Shown here in pieces: positions 39,901 through 51,900 of a stretch of DNA of 64,000 nucleotides (its first letter is position 1; each line of letters opens with the position of its first letter). The notes beneath the pieces were generated by a model, which saw nothing but the letters and a program-made list of their open reading frames with translations, was not told where the DNA came from and did no database searches. A program made the position numbers and the translations under genes. The stretch is from Liolophura sinensis (Eukaryota > Mollusca > Polyplacophora > Chitonida > Chitonidae): assembly GCF_032854445.1 (NCBI RefSeq), contig NC_088300.1:18767608-18831607 (forward strand). The letters are read 5' to 3'.

Positions 39901-42900
39901 ACTGTATAAACATTATTTAGAGGTTATATTTCATAAATCTTTTAACAGGTTGTTTTTGAACAAGCTTTACTCTCACAAGGCAGCGCTGGATGACCGTTTT
40001 GACTTCCAAGGAGGGAGGAAGGTGTTTGGGACGAAATTGCCACAGGGGGACAAGAGTTATTTCAAAGAGGGCTCTGGCCCACTGGTTTCTCCACTAATAC
40101 GGGCCATTCTTACTGATAACTTCAGCTTTGCTCAGTACCTGCTGAAGAGTAAGGCCTCTGTGAACTACACGGATGCAGATGGAATCTACCCACTGATGCA
40201 TGCTGTGAGACAGGTGAGGAGTTTAAGACTATGATATGCGTCAGTTACGCCATCTACTACTAACCGGGGTTGTGTGGCTGTTTATGATTGAATCATTCCA
40301 TGCACTTCAGAGAGCCCTTCAGAGAGCCCTTCCCAGCTCCATAATTGCGGCTGATGCCTTGGCATGGCATGTATGGCATGTTACAAATATCAATTTCTTC
40401 ATGTCTACAACAAGGGGCCACTTCTGTTACCCAATGGTCAGAGCGTCCGCCTCAAAGTCAGGAGAGTCAGGATCAAGCCATACCAAAGATTTTAAAAATG
40501 GTACCTGCGTCTGAATCGCTTCAGACTCAGCAGTGAGATGTTAGAGCAAGGAAACATTACTGGTTGGCCTGGTGTCAGTGTCATGTAACTGTGTGGTGTG
40601 TCATGTCTGATGTCTTTGGCATGATACTTCAATGGCAGCAGCACTTTGGTAGCATGGATTCAACCTGCCACAAGAAGACACAGTACATGTACATGCACAC
40701 TTAATGTGGAAGTGGAAGATAGCCAGGGCTTCCCATGTTATTATGTTGCAAATGAAAGTAGCCTGGGCTGTGACTTCTCACAGTTTTACGTTGCAAGTGA
40801 AAGTAGCCTGGGCCGTGACTTCTCCTGGTTTTACGTTGCAAGTGCAAATAGCCTGGGCCATGACTTCTCACAGTTTCATGTTCCAAGTGTCTACATTTCA
40901 TATTTCATATTTGACAATTGTTAGTTACTACATACACAGTACCATTGGATCTGTACAATTACATATGTAGGTGTATAATTCATTTATTTATTTTATTGAC
41001 TAGTGGTTTTAATCTGGTTCTTTCAAGGCCACCTGTGATTCTGTCTGGGTCACCTGTGGGTCTGTCTTGGTCACCTATGGTTCTGTCTTAGTCACCTGTG
41101 TTTCTGTCTTGGTTGCCTGTGGTTATACATGGTAACCATCGTACATTAAAGTGAAATATTTTTGAGCATGACATCAGTAAAAAAAAGTAACCTATTTAAT
41201 TGGTGTTTTATGCCATACTTCCGAATTTTCAACTTTAATGTGGTTTACCTAAGCAGAGTATAAATGACAATGTATGTAAGATTTGTTATCAGCTACAAGT
41301 ATAATACAGTTGAAGTTTTATTTTCATGTATATATTTTGTTTATTTGATTAGCGTTTAACACCACACTCAAGACTTGTTCACTTTTATGACCATGAGCAG
41401 CTTTATGGGTGGAGGGACTGAAATGCATTAATTCATTAAATGCCAGGTAGACATTTAACAATGAATAGAATAACCAGCTCAATCACTGCACCGTATGGTA
41501 CAGAACTCTCAAACTTCTCATATTTTATTAAATAACAATTTAATAAACATGTGCCATGCAAGTTTAAGAGTGCAAATCTGTGATGAGGTAGTAATAACCA
41601 TTTATAGTCAAAATGTCCACGTAAAATTGTCTGATTGGGGTCAGGTGTGAAGAAACTGAAAATCATATTGGCATGGTGAAACTTGAAAAAACTTCAACTT
41701 GAAAATCAAAAAGGAAAGACTAAAATTGTATTTCTTTGACTCTTTGATAAAGCAGGTAAAGAAAACATAATTTCATCCAATTTGTATATTATTTTAGAAT
41801 GATGTGAAGTTGGTGAAACTGATGCTGGACCACAATTATGATCCTATATTAGAACAACGGCAAATTGATGAAGAGAAGCAAAAAGCATTAGAGAAAGCAG
41901 AAAGGAAGAAACAGCTGGCAAAGTCAAAAGCAAATAAGTTTTCTCTGAAGCGTGTAGCTTCTGTACAGTCTGAGGACAGCGACGATGAGAAATCAGAGTC
42001 AGAAGCTGAGGAAGAAAACACGGAAGAGGAGGAGGAAGATGGTAAGGGTAATGATAATGTGGACCTCAGGGTTAGAGGGATGGTAGGGTAATGATAATGT
42101 GGACTTGGGGATTAGAGGGATGGTAAGGGTAATGATAATGTGGACCAGAGGATTAGAGGGATGGTAAGGGTAATGATAATGTGGACCAGAGGATTAGAGG
42201 GATTGTAGGGATAATGATAATGTGGAGCTGTGGATTAGAGGGATGGTAAGGGTAATGATAATGTGGACCAGAGGATAAGAGGGATGGTAAGGGTATTGGT
42301 AATGTGGAGCTGTGGATTAGAGGGATCGGAAAGAGGGAACTACAGGTGGATTTGGTTAGAGATTACCTCACATTTGTCTAAGACAACTGTATACCTCAAA
42401 TTTGTATAAAACCACACAACACCTCACATTTAGTTTTAAGAAAATATTGTACCTAATATTTCGTTTTAAGATTATATTGTACCTGACGTTTGGGTGTAAA
42501 ATATTACTGTACTCTGCACTCAGTTTACCAAATACTATATTGCACATTTTGTACTGCACACGTTTAGACATTATGGGGCTTAATGAAGTTTTTGCTATTA
42601 CACACAATATGTACTAATTAGAAAAGCTGAAACTAATGTAAATACTGTGCGTGTATAAGTGGGTTTACATGCATTTGTAGAGACTTCAAGATACCGGGCA
42701 GTAGCCAAGAAGAGCAAGGTGAACTTGAACGCCCAGGATAAGTCTGGCTGGACAGCACTTCATCACTGTGTGAGACCCCTGTCCCTGGGAACGTTTGATA
42801 ATGAAGTTTTTGCTATTACACACAATATGTACTAATTAGAAAAGCTGAAACTAATGTAAATACTGTGCGTGTATAAGTGGGTTTACATGCATTTGTAGAG

Positions 42901-45900
42901 ACTTCAAGATACCGGGCAGTAGCCAAGAAGAGCAAGGTGAACTTGAACGCCCAGGATAAGTCTGGCTGGACAGCACTTCATCACTGTGTGAGACCCCTGT
43001 CCCTGGGAACGTTTGATAACGCCGAGATCGTCTGGACACTGGCGAGGGCTGGTGCAAACCTGAATATTAAGGATAAAGAAGGCCTGACTCCACTGGACAT
43101 TGCACTGAAGAGCGGAGCAGAAAAAATTTCCAAGATCATACAGCAAATCATGAATATTGACGAGAAAAAGCAGGTGGGACTGATAAGTTGGTCATTTAGA
43201 AAGACGAAAGTATGTAATTCACGTGAGAAAAAAGGATAAGAGAGTGGACAAACGAGTATAGTATAAAAAAATGATGATTTAAAGTACATAATTCTAAATT
43301 TATTTCACACCAATAGGGCATTGTAGTTATACTGTATATATATGAGTACTGTTATAGAATTTTAAATTTCTTGAGAAGGGTGTTAAACAGTATCTAGATA
43401 TTCTGTTCATGAAAATCTGTTCAGCCTGGATATGTAATAATGAAAGACAAGAGTTAGTTTACACTTTGAAAGCTCATTATTCACTCATTTCTATAAAATG
43501 TTAGCATTGACTCATATATTAGCATATCACATGCTATCCACAACCAATATGGCCATTGATGGTGTCCTGTTTCAGAAGCAGCCAGTGCTGGAGGAGTGGC
43601 CTGCTGTGGATGACGGATTAGTGTGGAAGACTCCTGCCCCTGATGTGGAGAAGGATGCTGAGGCACTCTTGCGGAAGCTAAACGAAGACAAGATGGATGA
43701 GGACACCCCAGCCCTTCAGGAAGAGATAGATGACCAGTGTGAGATCAAGGCTACAGGGTGAGTGGCGCTGACAGAGTGGTCTAAGGGGTTCTGTCTGTAG
43801 ACCACTAGCCCTTGACCACTAGAAGTGTGGCATTGTCATATGGTTTCTCAGGCACCTGGATATGCAGGATAGTTTTCTGTTGGATACTAACCTTCTATTT
43901 TTCCCCATTTATAACCATATTGCACTGGCATAAATGAAACATTTTTGGAATTCTTATGGCACATTGCTACATTAAGTATGATTACCTGTTTTTCGCCTGT
44001 ACAGAGAGCTAGTGACGGACTCAGACCTCAAGCGGCCTTTCAGTGCCTTGCTGACCAAAGTTGACATCAAGCATGGCGTGTATGGAATGTACAACTTCTA
44101 CAAACTCCAGGTAAGAAATGCAATACCAGCAAAAATCAGTTATTTGTATTTGCATATATATATGAACAGCTGATCTCATGAAAACAGACTCTCTCCATAC
44201 TGTCTTGTGCTTTGACTGTTATATAAAATATATTATTTTAATAAACATACTAAGGTAAGTTCTAAGGTAACGACATACACGTATATTGCCTTGTGCTTGT
44301 ATGGGTATACCTATTATGAGCAGACAGATGAATACCTGTAAGCTAATATCGGGACGTAAACTGTCTCTGCACATCTACTCGTACTACAGTGACATGAAAC
44401 ATGTCAGACAGTAAACATCGAACTGCCCAGTTACATGTATCTGTGCGCTTATTCTTTAAGAAGTGTTTGATTTTGGAACCTCAAGACAAGCAGTTTGTTA
44501 AGCTACTCATCTTACCATTTTCTTATTTGACACTCAGAACAAGTGTTTGGTATTAAATGTGATGAACATGTCGACTTTAACTGGGGGGATATTGATCTGC
44601 GTGGTGTCTTCAGAAATGCGCTCCAGAGGCAACACTTTTACCAGATGGTGCCCTAGTAGAATGAAATGAGATTAACATTGAGAGCTACTTGTGCTGTACT
44701 GCAGATAAATTCATTTGTTTACCTTACAGTTGGTGAGGCAGAAGGGTAAGGACATGTACATATTGTTCACCCGCTGGGGAAGGATAGGAGATAGTGGCCA
44801 ATTCCAGCATACCCCATTCGCGTCGATGGAGGAAGCAGTGAAAGAGTTCCGGAAAGTATACAGGGAAAAGTCTGGGAACCATTGGGCAGACCGCAATGGG
44901 TATGTGATATGTTGTGTGAACGTGGAGTAATTAATGTATCATGCATGCAGGTCAGTGTGAAATCCTGCACCTCCATCTTAAGGCTGAACAAGAAATGCAA
45001 TAAAAAATGCATTTTTAAATGTAAACACATGTACATGTCATAAAATTTTTCTTTGGTGCAGAAACTAACATTGTTGCAGTTGGTTATTATTATACCTTCA
45101 AATCAAACTCAAAACATCTTTCTAAAATCCTTAAAACTGTCATAATCAGACAAAACAAGCAACTTTAATAGTCGTGGGCGATATTTTGGATCATTTAAAG
45201 TATATGAATGTGGAGTAATTGTAATGGATTATGGGTCTGTGTGGATTTAATACTGAACCTTTTGTTACGGGCTTCCACAACCTATTTTTGGCAGCCATAT
45301 TGGAGCAGTGCTGTAATTTGTTCATATTTCATGCTTCTGCGAAAGTGGAGCGAGGGATTTTAATTTGGGTCTATACATACATTTTGTCTATTTAATGAAT
45401 TCTGTCATTGTCATTGAATTTTGATTTCCCTGCAATAACTGCTACGAAAAATGCTTTTTTTAATCATGCTTAGTGAGTTTGAGGCCAAGTATAACAAGTA
45501 TCGGGTAGTGACATTGGATGAAGAACACCCAGGAATCAAACAGGACCAGGTCAAGGTCAACCTGGTCTCTAAAGTACCCTCCAAGCTGCCACCTTATATC
45601 CAGGATACCATGAGGGAATTTGTGAGTTGACATATTCTTCTTCTTTCATCTCACTTAGACTTCATTGTTCATAATTTTATGGATATATTGTGCTAAATTT
45701 CTTCAAGTTTTTTATTTTAAGTCTGAATTTAACAGTACTGTTTTACATTTATGATGATAGTTTTCTGGAAATTGGTTTCATGTATTTTGGTATTCATTTG
45801 TGAAACCATCTAAATATTATGTCAGATTCTTGTGTCTGATGGCAGAAATGAAGTGTACTCATTTCAAATTGACTTATACTAAATAATTATAGTTTATTTT

Positions 45901-48900
45901 AGTATCTTGCATGTAAACAGTACAGTGGAAGGTTTAAAATATGTCCTACACACTGTATATACTTCGGGTTTCAGCATGCAGCTAGTGGTAAATGCTTTTT
46001 TACAATACTGATCTGACCTGTAATGCCTTTGAAATACTAATACCAAACATGCAGAGAAGGGAATGTTCTAAAATCATTTGCATAAAGGCATATTATTGGG
46101 TTGACTTAATAAACGTATTATGTATTTAATGTTTATAATAAGGTAAATAGTCAGGGTGGTATTTCAAAAAATGTATTAAACAGACTGCAGTTTTGCATAT
46201 CTGCAAACTATAATGACATGCAAGGGAATTTTCCAAGTCATGCCCTGTGTTTGTGCTAATTACTGGAAATTACAAAATTCATGACATTGTTGCTGATGCA
46301 TATGCATTGTTCATCATTAAAGCCAAATGTTGAAGGCAGTATCTTAAAAAGTACATCAAGTATTGAGCTGAAGTTATGTATGGACATATCTTTGAGCTCT
46401 TTCATTTGCTGCTAAATCTATTTTAGGAATCACTTAATGAGTGTGTGCACACACACAAGTATGATGACATCCTTTTTGAGACTTTCTGTCTTTTCTTTGT
46501 AGACTAGCGTGGAGAATCTTAATGCAGCAATGAAACGAGAAATAGACGTGGAACTTCTCCCATTTGGTCGCTTGAAAAAAGAGGATCTGTTAACTGCAAA
46601 GAAGGTTCTCCTTGACCTTGCGTACGTAATAATGTCTTCTTCATACTCCATATTCCTGTCATGAGTGGGTCATGGTTGAGTCGGGGTTGTGGTAGGGGTT
46701 ATAGTCAAGTGGATAAAGATGTTTGTTTTTCAATCCCTAGGACAAGTGAGGTTTGGGTTCAATCCTGATATTGGTTAGTGAATTTTGTTGATTTCGCTGC
46801 TCTCTTTGTTTGCAACGCCTTGGCGAAAATGAGGGGAGGACAACTCTTGTGTGAACGTTTATGTAGTGAAAACATCAAATGAAATTTATGCACTTCCACC
46901 GAGATGCCGTGCATATCTGGTTGCTTACCTGGGGTTTCCTCCTTACCTAAAACTAACCACCAAAGACAACTTGAAGAAAATTCTTGAGCATGATATTAAA
47001 TAATGTTGAAATAAATGAGTTTGAAACTGAAGTGATGATTAATTCAGGTGTAATTCATGTTGAAACCTGACTTCATGGAGACAAATTACACACCAAATTT
47101 CATCCAGTTTCAACAACATTATGACCCTTTTCATTGTCTTGTGGATTTACATTGCAGCTATTACATTCTGCTATTACTTTAACAGCTCAAAGTTTCACAC
47201 TACCCGTACTTCCAGAATCCTGTTGTTTTCTAACCTGAAACTGTTATATATTCAGTAATAGTTAATTCCTATGCAAATTTCTTTGTGTCCCCTGCTATGT
47301 GCAGTAAAGTGCTGACAGAGGCAGATGAGATGGCAGGAGAGTTGGCAGACGCAGACAAGCAGGAGTACTGGCGCAAACGTGACCAGGTGGGTGGGGCTAC
47401 TAGCCACAACCACAGTTAGGCTGTCATTATTAAAGTTATCATGTACCCTAAAATGAAGTCCAACGAAATCATTGAGGAATTTATTCTGTATTCAAGCATT
47501 CAAAACATCCTACAAAAAACGACATCAGATTTTAGAGTTTTTCGGATTCCAGCAGATGGCATACTACTTTGTAACAGTCATGACAGTGCATGTGCTGTTG
47601 TCTATGTTCATTTTACATCACTGACACCACTAGACAAGCTTGACCTTTGGAGCGTGTGGGATTGACATACAGCTGAAGGCTTGATAGGCTTAGACTCAAC
47701 ATTTCTCTCCTTGCGCAGAACTGTGTAATCAGCATTCTTCAAAATAAAATTGTTTCAGTTGTTGGCCTGGAATAATGTTTTGGCTTCCCACTTTAGATAA
47801 ATATAATGCATGTCTGTGAATATTATTATTGGAAGCAAAGGATGAGAAAGATTGTTTGTGTTTTATGACATCACACCCTGCCTTGTCACTATGACCCCTT
47901 GCAGTTGAGTGACCACAGCATTGTTCAAGATTTGTGTACAAAAATTACTGGGGCATGCAGTATTGTAGAGAGGGAATGTAGAGAGTGGTGTGCCTGTTAG
48001 GAGTATGAGTGAATGGGATTTTAAAAGGGTAGACATTTTTTTTTTTTAGGTGAGTCGCCTGAGTAGTCAGTTCTACCAGCTGATCCCAAAGCGAGACTTT
48101 GTATATGAGAAAATCCGTCCCCTGAGTATCTCCGACATCCACACTGAAATGAGGGTGGTGAACAACCTGCTGGACTATGAAAAGGCCAGCAAGATTATCC
48201 TAGGAGCAGAATACAGAAAGAAAGGTAAAAATAATTATCACCTACTATCTATGAACTCAAACCCATAATTAAAAAATTTCTATCCCAAATTAACTAACCC
48301 CATGTTCTTTGTCCTTTTTATCTTGACTTAATATTATAGATATTAATATTTAATTCACCTTTTGGAATAAAAAATCCAGTGTACTTTATTCCTGACATAT
48401 GTTGTTTGTATCTATAGATGATCAGTATCGTATCAATATGCTGTTATTGAAATCAGTGATATCTTGTTGTTCAAGGCTCAGGCACTGCTGTTTTTGGTTA
48501 AAGATTAGCTTCCCTCTGTAGAGGGCTGGAGAACCCCATTGCTAACTGCTGATGCATTTTGGAACCTTATGATGGATACGGCTAGAACAAGCCCACTATG
48601 GACATGCTCAATTCTGCATGTACATGTAGGCCTACTAGCCTGGAGGGCTTTTCCTTGCCAAGTCCTCAGATAGGTTTTTGACCCGTGAGACCACAATAGG
48701 TTTTGTGCTTGTTTCGTCCCATCTCTCATGGACTCAGACGCATATAAACTGAAGTACTTATCAGTGAGCTGCCCAGTTTCTCATAACCTTTGTTTTATGA
48801 TTTTGGAATCTGTCTTTAAGAGGGATAAATTGCATTTCAGAAGTGTTGCCTCTGAAAGATATTGACTGAAAGATGGTGGTATGGTGCATGTATGCATGTG

Positions 48901-51900
48901 TCGTTGTAGTTGTCCCTAATGTTTGTGTTCATTAACCTGAAATATGTATTTTTTCAGAGATCAACCCACTGGATTATGTCTACCGGGCTCTGAACTGTAA
49001 AGTCCGTCTGTTGAAAGAAGATGATGAAATGACACAATACATTCTGCGATATATCAGCGCCTCAGGTAAATTTAAACATTCATTCTATTACACATGTACT
49101 TTGTACTTTCCTACCACATTATCCAATGTCGAACGACAAGGTGTCTAAAATAAGAGACACGCTTCGGAATATGCTATTGTCACGACTCGGGTCACGACAC
49201 TTGACCTTGGGTGACATCATTTCAAACTACCAGGGTTCTCACAGGTTTTCATCCTATCAGAGAGCACAAGCAAGTCACACAAATAATTGAACAAGACATC
49301 ATGGTACATACAGAGAAATTTATTCAAAAACAAGCAAGAAATTCAGGAAACGCATAAAACATAATTGATTTGCTGTAAGCCCTCCCAGCGTGTACACAGA
49401 GCCATTTTTGACTTAAGGGAAACATGAAAAGGAACTGTAAAACTCGATGATCATGCTTTTTCAGGGAGTTAAGCCATGAATTTTTTTTTTTACATTTAGA
49501 TTTTGAAGAATATTTTATGTTTCCTAATTATCCTTCTTTTTTTTTATCATCTAACGATGATCTAACCACCTTTTCCTGGACCAGCTTAATTGCCCCCACT
49601 TGGACTATACATCTCAGAGAGTTGCTTTGACAACTATCACATAAACGTGCACAGAAATATGCAGAGGGAATCCATGCTGAGAAAAATGAACAGGAAATTT
49701 TAGAATTATTTGTATGTTTTTTTTCATTGAATGTGCACTCCAATAATATATCAAATATTACTGCTTGAATCTCTACAAGTATAATACCTTTGTCTGCAAT
49801 AGATTATATATGTATTGATCAGCATATGTATATATTTTACTCCAGATTCAAGTGCCAATGTGGAGGCAATATACAGTTTGTCTCGTGATGGGGAGGAGCC
49901 AAGTGACCTAGGCAACCAAAAGCTTCTCTTTCATGGCAGCGGAGTTCCAAATTTTATTGGAATATTAAACCAAGGGTTGCTTGTGGCTCCCCCTGGTGTT
50001 CAGATATCTGGAGCTCTTTATGGAGAGGTGAGCTGTTTGTGTATAATTGTTATTGTAGGAAAACATGAAACTTGAACCCCAGTGTCTTTTACCAAATAGT
50101 ACTTCCCACTTTGTTGCAATTTTTTTTTTGTTTATTTTTTTTGCGTACAATGTTAACCCAAAGTATGAAGATAGGTCTACAAAAAGGAACAAGATATTGA
50201 AAATCAAAATTACATGATCCATTTGTTTGTTATTGGTATTATGTTGTCAAATACATCAGATATCATTGTCTTCTTTCACTTTTATAATCACAACCTGTAG
50301 TCTCAGTATGTTATGTTCAACTGATTGAGGGTATACAAAATTGTGCTAATGGTGCATGCATGGTGTTGTTGTTGTTGTAGGGTATCTACACCTCCCATGC
50401 CTTCAGAAAGAGCAAGGGCTACTGCTACAACTACGTCACTGGATCCAAACTGCGCTACATGCTACTCTGTCAGGTGAGCTCATCCTTATATGCTGAGGTT
50501 TTACTCCCAGAAAAGCTAATGCTCAAGTTTTTAGCCCAGTAGATAATCCCCAGAGAAGCTAATGCCCAGGTTTTCAGTCTGGCATATAATCCCTAGAAAA
50601 GCTAGTGCTCAGGTTTTCAAAAAGTTAGATATTCCCCAGAAAAGCTGATGCTCAGGTTTTCAGCCCAGTAGATAATCCCCAGAAAAGCTAATGCTCAGGT
50701 TTTCAGTCCAGTAGACTATCCCCAGAGAAGCTAATGCTGACGTTCTCAGGAAGGTAGATAATCCCCAGAAAAGCTAATGCTCAAGTTTTTAGCCCAGTAG
50801 ATAATCCCCAGAGAAGCTAATGCCCAGGTTTTCAGTCTGGTGTATAATCCCTAGAAAAGCTAATCCTCAGGTTTTTAGTCTCGTAGATAATCCCCAGAAA
50901 AGCTAATGCTCAGGTTTTCAGTCCAGTAAATAATCCCCAGAAAAGGTATTGCTCAGAATTTCAGGAAGGCAGATAATCCCCAGAGAAGCTAATGCTCAGG
51001 TTCTCAGGAAGGTAGATAGTCCCCAGAAAAGCTAATGCTCAGGTTTTCAGGAAGGTAGATAATCTCTAAAAAAGCTAATGTTCAGATAATCCCCAGAAAT
51101 GGTATTGTTCAGATTTTTACGAAGTTAAATCCCCAGAAAAGCTAATGCTCAGGCTTTCAGTGAGGTAGATGATCCCCAGAAAACTAATACTAAGGTTCTA
51201 GGCTCAGAGCCAGATGATCCTCTGATACCTCACTGTGCTGTCATTATTAAAATGTCTGATGGTGGGAAAGCAACTAAGACAAAGTTGCAAAGTTTGCATA
51301 ATCTCAGAGGTGTGACATTACACTGTCATGGCATGTGACAGTGTATCATCTGCAGATTGTTCTCATCAGATATGGGATGAATCCTTGGATTATAAACAGA
51401 GGGATAGATCATGGTTGCACGGAAAAAGATATCCATTTTATCCAACCTGCTACTGTACACGTACTGCATATATACTGCACTGGTATGTCTCTTTGCCTAA
51501 CTACCATCACTGTCTGCTTTGCTTGCTTTCTTTGCCGCCTAGAAAATTCATGTTTATCTGTCTGAGGAATTTTTGGTCAGAATCAGCCCAAGCCATTTGG
51601 TTGAAGACTATGTACATTTCAAATCATATGGTTTAAAAGTCAGTGAATACATGTATCTAAAGTAAATAACAGAAATTTTGATTTACTGACAAGATCAGAT
51701 TAAATTTTGCCCTAATCATGTATATTTATTTATTTATTTGATTAATGTTTTATGCCGTACTCAAGAATATTTCACTTATATGATGGCGGCCAGCATTATG
51801 GTGGGAGGAAACCGGGCAGAGCCTGGGGGTATCCCACGACCATCCGCAGGTTGCTGACAGACCTTCCAATGTATGGACGGAGAGGATGAATATTTAATAC

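Noticed and set aside
42681-42800. Left copy of the exon 36 start as a used exon
   Set aside because: It has no donor of its own before running into duplicated intron with a stop; the right copy gives the full open exon.
50490-51200. Regular repeats that might suggest a CRISPR array (also 27901-28240)
   Set aside because: Units are contiguous without unique spacers, and the window is eukaryotic.
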